Virus record (IMG/VR): IMGVR_UViG_3300005253_000341 | Span: 1 to 48,425 of that record | From: a virus | Reading direction: 5' to 3' (one strand) | Length of the DNA stretch: 48,425 nucleotides | Shown: positions 19,978-29,119 of the stretch, piece after piece | Position numbering within the stretch: the first letter of the stretch is position 1 | How the letters are laid out: each line of letters starts with the position of its first letter | Notes under the pieces: generated by a model | What the model saw: the letters and a program-made list of their open reading frames with translations, nothing else | The model's database searches: none | What the model was told of the DNA's origin: nothing | Made by a program: the position numbers and the translations under genes

Positions 19978-21435
19978 ATGGCCTTTGCACTAGATGATAG
20001 GGTGAGAGAGACAAGCACGACTACCGGAACTGGGACCCTAGATCTTGACGGGGCCGTGAGTAACTTTCAGACCTTTGTTGCTGGAATTGGTAGTACCAAT
20101 ACTACTCACTATGCAATCATAAACCGGGATGCAGCTGAGTGGGAAGTTGGCCTAGGCACAGTTACGGACGCGGCGCCTGATACCCTGGCGAGGACGACAG
20201 TATTTTCATCCTCCAATGGTGACGCAGCGGTTAGCTTCAGCGCTGGCACGAAGGACGTGATTTGTACTCGGCCGGCGGGTACAGTAGCTGCAGCTCTTTT
20301 GGTCATGCGGCCTGAGACCTCACAAAATATTACGGTTGCGAGCGCAGCAATCATTTCAACAACTAGTCATATTGAATTGACTTCGGATGCTGATTATCTA
20401 CTTACAAGCACACCCTCTATTGTAGCTGGCCGAGATGGTCAAATGTTATATATTCATAACGGAAACGCTTCAGATACTGTAACAATCCAAGACGATAGTG
20501 TACTCGCGGGAAGTGATGTCCACCTTGGGGGTGCGAGCGGCATTATTAAGCCTATGAGTACAATGACTCTACAATACCATACAGATACTCCGGCTTGGTC
20601 AATTATTTCAAATCCTAATGAAGCTGCTATTGGAGCTACTGCCTCAGTGTTGAATGTGAGGAATACTTCCGGGAGTTCGATTGCTGGGGGTTCACCTGTA
20701 TACATTACAGGCTATAACACAGGGTTAAATCTCATTACGATTGACCTTGCCGATGCCAACGACGCTGCGAAAATGCCAGCGGTTGGTATTACATCTGCGG
20801 CAATAGGCAACAATGCTAACGGTACAGTTATAACGTCAGGTATTGCCGAAGGCCAAATTGATTGTGTCGGGCAAGCTGTGGGTGACGGCATTTGGGTAAG
20901 TACTACGGCCGGAGCTGTTGTGTTCGTGCGCCCGAGTGTTGATAATATCCAACGTATTGGTACTGTCGCGCATGTCGCGCAGGATGTGGTACATATCTTC
21001 GGTGCAGGGAGGGCGAATGATATTCCGATTATAGTTCCGGCGCATACCCTCGGTGGAACGATTTCTGGTGCGGACAAGGAAGTCAACAGGATCAAGCTCA
21101 AGGACTACGGGGAAGTCGTCAATATTATTGGCGGAACAGGCGGTGGCGCGCAGACCATCGACCTGGAACTCGGAAATGTCGTTTCGGCAACACAAGATAC
21201 TGGCGCGACAACGTATACGTTTTCAAATCCACCAGCATCAGGCACGATGGGCGGGTTTACGTTCTTCCTGACGAATGGGGCGTCGAATGGGGGTACAGTG
21301 TGGCCGGGGTCTGTAGACTGGGACGGTGGCAATGTCCCCTCATTAACTGCTGCAGGCGTGGATGTACTGGTTTTTGAAACGATTGATGGGGGAACGATCT
21401 GGTACGGATTTGCAGCAGGATTGGATTTCTCATGA
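19978..21435 (+). CDS. Tail/head fibre protein
   Basis: A 485-residue protein. The N-terminus LDDRVRETSTTTGTGTLDLD, then THYAIINRDAAEWEVGLGTV and LARTTVFSSSN is the recurring virion-anchoring part of phage fibres. Residues 220-350 contain VRNTSGSSIAGGSPVYITGY, a shaft domain repeated in many fibres; the C-terminal 100 residues are a beta-rich tip. The stop overlaps the next start (ATGA). Confidence 0.75.
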   Translation: MAFALDDRVRETSTTTGTGTLDLDGAVSNFQTFVAGIGSTNTTHYAIINRDAAEWEVGLGTVTDAAPDTLARTTVFSSSNGDAAVSFSAGTKDVICTRPAGTVAAALLVMRPETSQNITVASAAIISTTSHIELTSDADYLLTSTPSIVAGRDGQMLYIHNGNASDTVTIQDDSVLAGSDVHLGGASGIIKPMSTMTLQYHTDTPAWSIISNPNEAAIGATASVLNVRNTSGSSIAGGSPVYITGYNTGLNLITIDLADANDAAKMPAVGITSAAIGNNANGTVITSGIAEGQIDCVGQAVGDGIWVSTTAGAVVFVRPSVDNIQRIGTVAHVAQDVVHIFGAGRANDIPIIVPAHTLGGTISGADKEVNRIKLKDYGEVVNIIGGTGGGAQTIDLELGNVVSATQDTGATTYTFSNPPASGTMGGFTFFLTNGASNGGTVWPGSVDWDGGNVPSLTAAGVDVLVFETIDGGTIWYGFAAGLDFS

Positions 21436-22178
21436 CCCTTCGTAGAGGACTTATTGCTGCTGCCGGGAACTATAAGAGCCCCATTTCCGTGGATGCTGTG
21501 ACATTTGATGGCTCTAATGATTACACAACTCGTGGAGCTGACCTGACAGGGGCCGCGAATGGGAAACTCGGGATAGCTTCCTTTTGGATCAACACCAACA
21601 CCATCGCAGCACAGGTTATTTATAGAGGCACCAACCAGTTGATGAGGATATTGCTCTTGAACGATAACACTATCCAAGTGCGGGGACAAAATGCGGCAGT
21701 TTCTACTATCTTGCAAATGGCATCTACAACAGTTCTTTCTACAGGGAAATGGCATCATGTTCTGGCTTCTTGGGACTTGGCAAACACTGTAGGGCATCTA
21801 TATTGTGATGGGCAGGAAGATCAAGCTGGAGGTTCAACCTTGACAGACGACACCATTGATTACACGGATACTGACCATGCCATCGGCGCGAGCCCGGCAG
21901 GAGGGACAAAATTAAACGGCGACTTGGCCGAGGTCTACATAAACCTCGCTGAATATATTGATTTAAGTGTTCAGGCGAACAGGCAGAAGTTCCGCGTCCA
22001 ACACCATTTCCCGGCGAACGTAGGTGCGGCTGGGGCAACCCCGACAGGCACAGCGCCGATCATGTACTTTAAGGCTAGTAGCGGAACTCCAGCCAACTTC
22101 GCTAACAACCTTGGCGGCGGTGGAAACTTCTCCGTAACGGGGACACTCACTAATGCCTCATCCAGCCCGAGTGATTAA
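21432..22178 (+). CDS. LamG/concanavalin-like lectin-fold virion protein
   Basis: A 248-residue protein. VTFDGSNDYTTRGADLTG, GIASFWINTN, GKWHHVLASWDLANTVGHLY and DLAEVYINLAEYIDL are typical LamG jellyroll segments: W-H-H-V-x-x-x-W-D, then the (L)xG(D)xAEV strand. It is encoded directly after the fibre and overlaps it, so it is probably a sugar-binding receptor or host-attachment component. Confidence 0.75.
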   Translation: MTLRRGLIAAAGNYKSPISVDAVTFDGSNDYTTRGADLTGAANGKLGIASFWINTNTIAAQVIYRGTNQLMRILLLNDNTIQVRGQNAAVSTILQMASTTVLSTGKWHHVLASWDLANTVGHLYCDGQEDQAGGSTLTDDTIDYTDTDHAIGASPAGGTKLNGDLAEVYINLAEYIDLSVQANRQKFRVQHHFPANVGAAGATPTGTAPIMYFKASSGTPANFANNLGGGGNFSVTGTLTNASSSPSD

Positions 22179-22181
22179 ATA

Positions 22182-22715
22182 ATGACCTTCGGCCTCAACA
22201 CATTCGCGGAAGAGGCTTTCGCAGCAGCTAACATACCAGCCATAAGCGTGCCGGTGAGGCAGCTAACTATTACCACTACTGCTCCCGCAAGGGCAGTTGA
22301 CAACAGCCTTGAGGTTCCGACAGCGCAGCTAACACTGAGCTTCACTGCAGCTGGCTTAATGGTAGGCGTTCCAAGAAGTCCCGGGGCGGGAGACTTAACA
22401 CTCACCTCAACCGCGCCTACCAGAGTTATTGCATGGAGCCGGCTCCCGGGGGCTGAGCAACTTACGGTTACTACTACTGCCCCCGCGAAACTAGTAGGTA
22501 GAAGTCTCGAAGTTCCTACCACGCAGCTGACTATTACTCCTACCGCTCCCTCAGTTATTGGGGGCTTGAAGCGCGCAACTCCTACAGCGCAACTGGCCAT
22601 TACTACTACTGCGCCCTCAAGAGTCTATACCACTAACCCAGCCCCGGCCGAGACTCCCTGGAGAGACGAGGACGCACTTACTGACGGTTGGACTGAAGAA
22701 GCGGAGGCAGCCTGA
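22182..22715 (+). CDS. Repeat protein of six QLTxTxTAP modules
   Basis: A 177-residue protein. After 18 N-terminal residues (FGLNTFAEEAFAAA) almost all of it is six modules of about 21 residues: VRQLTITTTAPARAV, AQLTLSFTAAG, GDLTLTSTAPTRVI, EQLTVTTTAPAKLV, TQLTITPTAPSVIG, AQLAITTTAPSRVY. An acidic/Trp tail (WRDEDALTDGWTEEAEAA) follows. The same module ends the protein at 16634-17659. Probably a virion spacer or decoration. Confidence 0.6.
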   Translation: MTFGLNTFAEEAFAAANIPAISVPVRQLTITTTAPARAVDNSLEVPTAQLTLSFTAAGLMVGVPRSPGAGDLTLTSTAPTRVIAWSRLPGAEQLTVTTTAPAKLVGRSLEVPTTQLTITPTAPSVIGGLKRATPTAQLAITTTAPSRVYTTNPAPAETPWRDEDALTDGWTEEAEAA

Positions 22716-23353
22716 TGGATAGAGACACAGCGGTTGAGCGGGTTCAAGAGACTCTCGGTTTCACAACCGCGCACACTACCAAAATTATCTCCCGGCTGCA
22801 AGATGCACAAGTGGACCTCGAGAAGGGCATGACCCTGCCCTGGTTCTTGAGGACTGAGATTTCGAGCATTAGCACGGTGGCTGATGAGGAGAGGGTAAAG
22901 TTACCGAGCGACTTCTTGCGCCAGTGGGAGGAAGACCCACTCTGGTACTACAACGCTGACGCTGAGGAAACGGCTGATGTTTGGAAGGCACTGATAAAGG
23001 AGGAGCTAGAGACCCTAAGGAATGATCTCCCTGGTACAGGCTCGCCTCAGGCCTACTCGCTCGACGACAGTTATTTCCGTATCTTCCCGACGCCTGATGC
23101 GGCATATGTGTTGAAGATGATTTACTACAAGGCAGACGCTTTACTTACTACCAATGTTGAGAACTTGTGGCTAGAGCATTTTCCTTGGTTATTGATTGGT
23201 ATTGCAGGCGCACCGCTCGCGGCTGGATTAAGAGATAAAGCGGCGGTTAGTGTGTTCGCGGCTCTGGAGGCAAAGCACCATGCTAAGATGGTCGTGGATA
23301 CTGAAGCTCGAATACATGCGGGCAGAAGGTATGTAATGGGAGGACCAGACTAA
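22715..23353 (+). CDS. Head-tail adaptor (SU10-adaptor-like)
   Basis: A 212-residue protein. The helical N-terminus, LPWFLRTE, VKLPSDFLRQWEEDPLWY, YFRIFPTPDAAYVLKMIYYK and a C-terminal helix bundle are the usual order in podoviral adaptor proteins (gp4/gp11 functional equivalents) that bind under the portal. It starts on the A of the preceding TGA. Confidence 0.75.
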   Translation: MDRDTAVERVQETLGFTTAHTTKIISRLQDAQVDLEKGMTLPWFLRTEISSISTVADEERVKLPSDFLRQWEEDPLWYYNADAEETADVWKALIKEELETLRNDLPGTGSPQAYSLDDSYFRIFPTPDAAYVLKMIYYKADALLTTNVENLWLEHFPWLLIGIAGAPLAAGLRDKAAVSVFAALEAKHHAKMVVDTEARIHAGRRYVMGGPD

Positions 23354-24567
23354 TGGGACTCGAGAGCGGTAACTTTGTCAATGACCTCAACGCCTCTAAC
23401 CCTGTAGGCGGTACGGACGATATTAACCAGGGGGATGATCACCTTAGGTTGGTTAAGACTGTATTGCGTAATACCTTTATTGGGTTTACTCGGGCGTTTC
23501 ACTTCCCGGCAGCCGGGAGCGCAAAGGCTGGGGCTTACGCGGTATTACTCACTGACCAGAACGCCCTCATCAGAGGCGACACGACAAGTGGCGGGTTTAC
23601 TATCACCCTACCGCTAGGTAGTGTTGTGTTTACAGGATATGAAGTCACTGTGATGAAAAGTGACTCCAGCGCGAATGTACTGACGGTTGATGGGGCGGGG
23701 AGTGAGACTATTGCCGGGTCAACAACCCGGCCGTTGATCGCGCAGTATAGCTCGGAGACCTATCGGTGGGAGGGCTCGGAGTGGAAGATAGTTGCCGAGT
23801 ATAATCCACTCACTGGCAATGGCACTTCCATTGCCAGCGCGTCTACTATAACAATAGGTCTCGATGGCCAGATTTTCACTATCACTGGAACAGATACTAT
23901 CGCTACCATGACAGTCGCGGCTGGACGGTTCTTCATTCTAGTATTCGCCAGTACTGCGGAGTTGACGAATAGCTCCTCATTGCTACTTCCTGGCGGCGCG
24001 GACATTACAGCTGCGGCCGGTGATGTGGCCTATTGCTTCGCAACGGCGGCTGATACTGTAAAAGTGTTCCCGTATGTGCCGGCTGATGGCGCGGCTGTGG
24101 TGGATGATGACACTGCAGCGACTGGCACGGTTATACAGGTGTTGAATTCGAGTGTCAATGCCGTTTCAACCGGGACCACAATTTTACCTAACGACGACAC
24201 AATTCCGCAGAATACTGAAGGAGACGAATATATTACCCTTGCTATAACCCCGGGGGCTACGGATAATAATTTGCTTATAAGTGTGGTTCTGTATTGTGCC
24301 TTATCTATTACTGGAGATGCAGTAGTTGCGCTCTTTCAGGACTCTACAGCCGGTGCGCTTGCTGCCGCGGGGCACCGACAGGCAAGCGATCCCGTTCTAC
24401 TTGTACTCGATTACTTCATGGCAGCCGGTACTACTAGCGAAACTACATTCAAAGTCCGGGCAGGTCCAGCCGCGAGTGCAACTTTCACACTTAACGGTGC
24501 TCTGGGTGTTCGGGATTTCGGCGGTGTAGCTGTAAGTTCTATTACCATAACTGAAATCAAAGGCTAG
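23353..24567 (+). CDS. Tail fibre protein
   Basis: A 404-residue protein. The N-terminus NFVNDLNASNPVGGTDDINQ, then GDDHLRLVKTVLRNTF is the highly conserved virion-attachment motif of podoviral and siphoviral tail fibres. It is followed by a beta-rich shaft (VTVMKSDSSANVLTVDGAGS) and a C-terminal beta domain ending in an Ig-like strand pattern. It probably recognises the host together with the fibre and lectin-fold proteins. Confidence 0.82.
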   Translation: MGLESGNFVNDLNASNPVGGTDDINQGDDHLRLVKTVLRNTFIGFTRAFHFPAAGSAKAGAYAVLLTDQNALIRGDTTSGGFTITLPLGSVVFTGYEVTVMKSDSSANVLTVDGAGSETIAGSTTRPLIAQYSSETYRWEGSEWKIVAEYNPLTGNGTSIASASTITIGLDGQIFTITGTDTIATMTVAAGRFFILVFASTAELTNSSSLLLPGGADITAAAGDVAYCFATAADTVKVFPYVPADGAAVVDDDTAATGTVIQVLNSSVNAVSTGTTILPNDDTIPQNTEGDEYITLAITPGATDNNLLISVVLYCALSITGDAVVALFQDSTAGALAAAGHRQASDPVLLVLDYFMAAGTTSETTFKVRAGPAASATFTLNGALGVRDFGGVAVSSITITEIKG

Positions 24568-24571
24568 GGCT

Positions 24572-24865
24572 GTGACTATAAATAATACGGTTTCCCCCTC
24601 GACGTTGGTTAAGTTGTTTACGCTATTAATTCTTATTGGTGGGGTTGTCTTCGCCGGGGGGATACTTTATGCACAAACTGATGACAACACGGAGGATATT
24701 GCCAAAAACGTAGTTGACATAACTAAGAACTCCACCGCGATTACTGAAACCGATATGGTGCTAGGTCGGATCGAATTGCAGTTCAAATATATCGAAAGGG
24801 CCCAGACCGAGCAGAAACAAATGCTCAGGAAGGTACTAAGCAAGCTGGAGGACAGTCCCCGATGA
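24572..24865 (+). CDS. Putative holin or lysis membrane protein
   Basis: A 97-residue protein starting at GTG 24572. One transmembrane helix (LVKLFTLLILIGGVVFAGGI, about 11-31) is followed by a polar, helical, possibly coiled-coil tail (VLGRIELQFKYIERAQTEQK). It is directly upstream of the lysozyme. A pinholin-like or spanin/Rz-like role is plausible; with one span and a periplasmic coiled coil it resembles an i-spanin as much as a holin. Confidence 0.55.
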   Translation: MTINNTVSPSTLVKLFTLLILIGGVVFAGGILYAQTDDNTEDIAKNVVDITKNSTAITETDMVLGRIELQFKYIERAQTEQKQMLRKVLSKLEDSPR

Positions 24866-24879
24866 GGGGATGATGTGAC

Positions 24880-25305
24880 ATGGAAATCGACAGAGTTAAG
24901 CTCTTTAAAGACTTGATGGTGGATGAGGGGCTGAGGCTGAAGCCGTACAGATGTAGTGCGGGGAAGTTGACTATTGGCTTCGGTCATAACCTAGAGGCCA
25001 GAGGTATTAGCGAAAGTGTTGCGGCGGCGATACTTCATGAGGATATTGATTACGATTTGCCGGGGCTTTACCAGCGCATTCCCTGGCTCCGGGATTACCC
25101 CGAACCTGTACAGCGGGCGCTCGCGAACATGGCCTTCAACATGGGCACTTCGAAGCTCATGCGGTTCGTGAAGATGCTCAAGGCCCTGAGGGATAGGAAC
25201 TATAGCCTCGCGGCCGAGGAGGCACTGGACTCGAAGTGGGCCAGACAAGTCGGTGACAGGGCAATCAGAATTGCCGAGCTGTTGGAGGGTCCTCATGGTA
25301 GTTAG
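24880..25305 (+). CDS. Endolysin, T4-type lysozyme (GH24), Cys variant
   Basis: A 141-residue muramidase. DEGLRLKPYRCSAGKLTIGF followed by GHN gives the catalytic pattern E16 - 8 residues - C25 - 5 residues - T31, the known E-x8-D/C-x5-T motif, with Cys where T4 lysozyme has Asp20. The remainder (ALANMAFNMG, KWARQVGDRA) fits the family. There is no signal peptide or SAR helix, so it needs a holin to cross the membrane. Confidence 0.88.
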   Translation: MEIDRVKLFKDLMVDEGLRLKPYRCSAGKLTIGFGHNLEARGISESVAAAILHEDIDYDLPGLYQRIPWLRDYPEPVQRALANMAFNMGTSKLMRFVKMLKALRDRNYSLAAEEALDSKWARQVGDRAIRIAELLEGPHGS

Positions 25306-25687
25306 TGACTTCCAGTACATCGAAGACATCTACTTTTACCGTAAGGTAAAAGGGAAGGGCAAGCTGCTCATCCTCGAGCGGGACTACTCAGTTACATTCC
25401 GCCTCAACGGGAACATCGTCAAGTATACGGTCCCGGCAGAGTTCGAGACGGATGGTCCCTCAGTACCTTACCTAGTCCCGAAGTGGATTGCTCAGACGGG
25501 ATTGAGCGCGGCGCTTGAAGCAGCAGTTATCCACGACCATATGTGTGTCGTGCTGTGGGGGAAGTCAAATGAGACTGCTGCGAAGGTATTCTACGAGGGA
25601 CTCAAGGTAACTAGCATGAGTGACTTTAAGGCCTGGTATATGTACAAGTCGGTTCTGCTAGGCGGGCCGAAATGGGAGTTTGATTAG
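25295..25687 (+). CDS. DUF1353 family protein
   Basis: A 130-residue protein starting MVVSDFQYIEDIYFYRKV, with GGAGGG upstream of ATG 25295. The core YTVPAEFETDGPSVP, then AALEAAVIHDHMC, is the DUF1353 signature (vPaGFxTDgaSvP ... A.v.HD). The family commonly accompanies phage lysis or tail genes; its biochemical role is unknown. Confidence 0.8.
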   Translation: MVVSDFQYIEDIYFYRKVKGKGKLLILERDYSVTFRLNGNIVKYTVPAEFETDGPSVPYLVPKWIAQTGLSAALEAAVIHDHMCVVLWGKSNETAAKVFYEGLKVTSMSDFKAWYMYKSVLLGGPKWEFD

Positions 25688-25721
25688 ACTATATAATGTG
25701 CAATCTTCACACCATATAATG
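25687..25721 (+). promoter_or_regulatory. Operator/promoter element inside late operon (copy C)
   Basis: GACTATATAATGTG, six to seven bases, then CACACCATATAATG: two inverted half-sites in the gap before the tail stabilisation gene. It gives two TATAAT hexamers 23 bases apart, so it could be a promoter. Confidence 0.6.
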
Positions 25722-25734
25722 TAAGGCAGACACT

Positions 25735-26100
25735 ATGGTAAAGATACCTTTCGACGATGTGGGTACGGTAGGGATCAATAAAGATCTCGACGACCATGCT
25801 CTGCCTTTAAGTGCTTGGACAGCCGGGCGAAATATCAGATTTAATGATAATAAGGCTGAAAAGTTCCTGGGGCATGAGCTTGTTTTTAATCCTCCCGCAA
25901 TTCCGCCCTATTGGGCCATGCCCGTGCTAACTGCGGATAACGTGTTCTGGATATACGCAGGGTTGACTAAGGTGTATGCTTTTCAAGGAGGGACTCATTC
26001 GAATATCACGAGGATCAAGACTAGTCCTGAATTTGAGATACCACCTTCAGAACTGACAATCACTACGACAGCCCCTAGTGTAGCGGTGGCACCTGTATAA
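25735..26100 (+). CDS. Tail stabilisation protein, N-terminal piece, ends in a QLTxTxTAP-like module
   Basis: A 121-residue protein. The start VKIPFDDVGTVGINKDLDDH, then LPLSAWTAGRNIRFNDNKAE is the N-terminus of podoviral stabilisation/packaged-DNA plug proteins (P22 gp10-like), normally followed without a break by about 400 further residues. Here the frame acquires IPPSELTITTTAPSVAVAP and stops. The downstream frame starts on the same TAATG and carries the rest. Read as a split gene, possibly two subunits. Confidence 0.7.
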   Translation: MVKIPFDDVGTVGINKDLDDHALPLSAWTAGRNIRFNDNKAEKFLGHELVFNPPAIPPYWAMPVLTADNVFWIYAGLTKVYAFQGGTHSNITRIKTSPEFEIPPSELTITTTAPSVAVAPV

Positions 26101-27500
26101 TGGCTGACACAAACATCTCACCTGGTGCGGCTCAGTTAACCCTATCTACTTCGGCCTTGACCTTGGACCGCGATCTTACCGCTGACAACTACACTGGCGA
26201 TGCGGATAACTTTTGGGATGGAGGAGTACTTGGCGGTATTCCAGTAATCAATAACGGGATTGACGTACCGCAAGCCTGGAACCCTATTACCGGAGGGACG
26301 AAGCTAGTTGATCTGGCTAATTGGCCCAGTGCTACTACCGCAAAGATCGTTAAGCCCTTTAGGAATTACCTCATTGCGATGAATATAACCCAGTCTGCTA
26401 CGGATAAACCCCATATGATCTGGTGGAGTCATCAGGCCGATCCAGGCACGATACCTGACTCCTGGGATCACAGCGATGCTACGAAGGACGCAGGGAGGTT
26501 CGAGCTAACTGACGTAAATGCTGGGGTTATTCAGGATGGCGAGGCTCTTGGCGATTTCTTTATGATATACAAAGATAATGCTACGCATGGTTTGCAGTTC
26601 GTTGGGGGTTCGTTTATCTGGCGCAGATTTAACGTGTTTACCGCTACAGGTATTTTAGCCCAAAGGTGCGTTGCGGTATTGCCTGTAATGAAGGGCAAGC
26701 CCTCTAGGCATCTACTAGCTACTGGGGACGACATTATAGTCCACAACGGCCGGACAGCTGATAGTGTCCTGGATAAGCGTATGCGGAAGTTTCTTAACTC
26801 AAACATGGACCCCACGAATTATACTCGAAGCTACATGACTATCAACCCCAGGTATACTGAAGGTTGGTTCTGCTTCCCCGAACAGGGAGAAGACTTTCCC
26901 ACCCTTGCGATAGTGTGGAACTACGTAGACGATACCCTAGGAGTTAGAGACCTTACCCCTGGCGCCGCCTTCATCGCGGCCGGAGTGGTAAGCGAGGCTG
27001 CGGCTTCAAGGCTCTGGGATGACATGACTGGAACCTGGGACGAAAGTAAAGAGACTTGGGGGGCTAGGCAATTTACTCCGCAAGAGGTCGATCTCCTGCA
27101 GTGTAGCCCGGCCGAGGCTCAACTCCTGCATCTCGATAATACCAACCAGCTAGCTGGCGTGAATATGAACTCCTCCCTGGAGAGAACCGGACTCGCAGCC
27201 TCGCGCCTTGATCGCTTCGGCAGGCCCGTTATTGACATAACTAGGCGGAAGCTGGCAACGAGGCTTTGGCCGCGCATGACAGGGGGGCCGGTAGAGTTAA
27301 GATTGGGGTCACAAGAGGAGATTGGAGGGACGGTAACGTGGACTGAAGCGAAAACCTTTACGCCCGGTACGGACAACTACGTGGACTTTGACGCCCCAGC
27401 TAATGGAAGGCTGCTGGCACTTCGTATCGAGTCTAATACTGACGTAGCCTGGACGATAGAGGGCTACGACATTGACATTGCTGAGCTAGGAGAAATCTAA
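26100..27500 (+). CDS. Tail stabilisation protein, main (C-terminal) piece
   Basis: A 466-residue protein. After one N-terminal module (SPGAAQLTLSTSALT) comes NFWDGGVLGGIPVINNG, then IDVPQAWNP and KPFRNYLIAMNI, MIWWSHQADPG and MRKFLNSNMDP, the middle and end of podoviral stabilisation proteins. It reinitiates at TAATG in the -1 frame relative to the upstream piece; an upstream TAG makes frameshift fusion possible only over a few codons. It caps the neck and retains DNA. Confidence 0.78.
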   Translation: MADTNISPGAAQLTLSTSALTLDRDLTADNYTGDADNFWDGGVLGGIPVINNGIDVPQAWNPITGGTKLVDLANWPSATTAKIVKPFRNYLIAMNITQSATDKPHMIWWSHQADPGTIPDSWDHSDATKDAGRFELTDVNAGVIQDGEALGDFFMIYKDNATHGLQFVGGSFIWRRFNVFTATGILAQRCVAVLPVMKGKPSRHLLATGDDIIVHNGRTADSVLDKRMRKFLNSNMDPTNYTRSYMTINPRYTEGWFCFPEQGEDFPTLAIVWNYVDDTLGVRDLTPGAAFIAAGVVSEAAASRLWDDMTGTWDESKETWGARQFTPQEVDLLQCSPAEAQLLHLDNTNQLAGVNMNSSLERTGLAASRLDRFGRPVIDITRRKLATRLWPRMTGGPVELRLGSQEEIGGTVTWTEAKTFTPGTDNYVDFDAPANGRLLALRIESNTDVAWTIEGYDIDIAELGEI

Positions 27501-27760
27501 TGGGTACGTATGAGCCTGATCCCTTCCCTACAGGTGACGCGGCTGACAGCGAGGCCCTACTAGATTACCTGTATAATGAGTTCCAAAAGCTCGCGGCCAG
27601 CTTTCTAGGGGTTGAGAATATACTGCTGGAGGAAATGAATGAGGAACCTACAAAGCCTAGAACGGGCATGATAGTGCTTGCGGATGGCACGAACTGGAAC
27701 CCTGGTAGTGGAGCCGGTTTTTACGGCTACCACAGTAGTAGCTGGAATAAGTTAGGATAG
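27500..27760 (+). CDS. Small tail-module protein (86 aa)
   Basis: A helical N-terminal half (EALLDYLYNEFQKLAASFLG) and a C-terminal GMIVLADGTNWNPGSGAGFY, then SSWNKL form a short beta tail seen in many small proteins located next to podoviral stabilisation proteins. Probably a minor virion component. Confidence 0.6.
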   Translation: MGTYEPDPFPTGDAADSEALLDYLYNEFQKLAASFLGVENILLEEMNEEPTKPRTGMIVLADGTNWNPGSGAGFYGYHSSSWNKLG

Positions 27761-27767
27761 GGCTGTG

Positions 27768-28238
27768 ATGGAATTACAGTCACTAGAGAACCCTGAGAGC
27801 CTAAAGCCCCGGCAGTTACTTTGGGTCCAGGCGGACATACTCGACACTGTATGGTGGGGGGCTGTACCGCTACTGCTAGAGGGCAAGAAGCACTGGGAAG
27901 AGTTCATGACTCTTGAGTCCATTTACCACTCAATTAAAAGTGGTGACTTGCAACTGTGGCTGATGAACGATGAAGATGAGTTCCTACTCGCAATGCTTAC
28001 GCAGCTCATTCGGTATCCTAAGATACTGGACCTGCGGCTGGTCTGGATCGGAGGGACTGACCTTGCAAGCGGGATAGAGCTTTTCTTCGACTATATAGAA
28101 CTATGGGGCCATCGCCAAGGCGCTTCCAGAGTCACCGTATCCGGTCGTAAGGGCTGGATACGTAGGCTTTTAAAGTCAGGCTATAAGCTAGAGAGCTATA
28201 CGGTATGTAAGGACATCTCAGAGATAAAGGAGCACTAA
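27768..28238 (+). CDS. GNAT-fold-like virion module protein
   Basis: A 156-residue protein (ATG 27768; a GTG lies three bases earlier). Position and pattern (LLEGKKHWEEFMTLESIYHS, LRLVWIGGTDLASG, RQGASRVTVSGRKGWIRRLL) match podoviral internal-virion or tail genes with an acetyltransferase-like fold. The acetyl-CoA P-loop (Q/RxxGxG/A) is not evident, so it is probably structural rather than catalytic. Confidence 0.5.
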   Translation: MELQSLENPESLKPRQLLWVQADILDTVWWGAVPLLLEGKKHWEEFMTLESIYHSIKSGDLQLWLMNDEDEFLLAMLTQLIRYPKILDLRLVWIGGTDLASGIELFFDYIELWGHRQGASRVTVSGRKGWIRRLLKSGYKLESYTVCKDISEIKEH

Positions 28239-28239
28239 G

Positions 28240-29109
28240 ATGTCAGGTGGTGGAGGCGAGCCCCAACAGTCTACCTCGACGACTACGCAGCAGCTGTCAC
28301 CCGAGCAGCGGGCTATTCTCGAGCCGCTCATTCCGATCTTTACGGAGTTCGGGCAGACGCCGCTGCAGCAGTTCCCTGGGTCGCAGGTAGTGCCTTTCAA
28401 TCCTACGGAACTGGCCTCGCAAGAGCAGGCACGGGGGGCGGCAACTGCGGCCGCAGGGCCAATAGGGCAGGCCAATCTGTTTAGTCAGTTCCTCCAGGGA
28501 CCAGCACTATTTCCGGAGTCCAACCCGGCACTGCGGGCCAATATCGAGGCGGCCATCAGGCCATTGACTGAGAGCTTTACGCAGAGTATTTTGCCCAACA
28601 TTCGCACGGCCGAAAACCTTGCAGGGCAAGTCGGCGGCTCGCGTGGGGGACTGGCCGAGCAAAGCGCGACCAATGCGCTGCTACGCCAGATTGGGGAAAC
28701 TTCGCAAGGCCTGGTAGGGCAGAACTTCGAGAATGCGCTAAGGGTAGGGGCACAATCTCTAGCGTTCACCCCGAGTCTTTTGTCTTCTTCTCTGTTCCCT
28801 GCCCAGACACTGGCCGGAGTCGGTGGGGCTGAAAGGGCACTCACTGAGGCCGAACTGTTCGAGCAGGCACAGAGGTTTGGGGCGGAGCAACTGGCTGAGT
28901 TCGCCCCCGCGGCAGCCGCGGCTAATATCGCGGTTGGCCTTCCTGGCGGTAGTACTACTTCCGTAGGGACTGTCACAGGCGGCGGAGGTACGAGTCCCTT
29001 CCAGGGGTTCATATCGGGCGGCGCGCTCGGCACTGCCATGTTCCCCTCAAATCCAGCGGTCGGTGGGGGTGTAGGTGCCCTTGCCGGACTGTTGTTGAGT
29101 CAATTCTAG
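28240..29109 (+). CDS. DNA ejection / internal virion protein 1
   Basis: A 289-residue protein. It starts with Gly/Ser/Thr-rich MSGGGGEPQQSTSTTTQQLS and has a helical middle rich in Ala/Gln. The end is a hydrophobic glycine-zipper (ALGTAMFPSNPAVGGGVGAL, AGLLL). The pattern is that of podoviral ejection proteins that leave the head and form a channel. Confidence 0.65.
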   Translation: MSGGGGEPQQSTSTTTQQLSPEQRAILEPLIPIFTEFGQTPLQQFPGSQVVPFNPTELASQEQARGAATAAAGPIGQANLFSQFLQGPALFPESNPALRANIEAAIRPLTESFTQSILPNIRTAENLAGQVGGSRGGLAEQSATNALLRQIGETSQGLVGQNFENALRVGAQSLAFTPSLLSSSLFPAQTLAGVGGAERALTEAELFEQAQRFGAEQLAEFAPAAAAANIAVGLPGGSTTSVGTVTGGGGTSPFQGFISGGALGTAMFPSNPAVGGGVGALAGLLLSQF

Positions 29110-29119
29110 GAGAAGTAAA

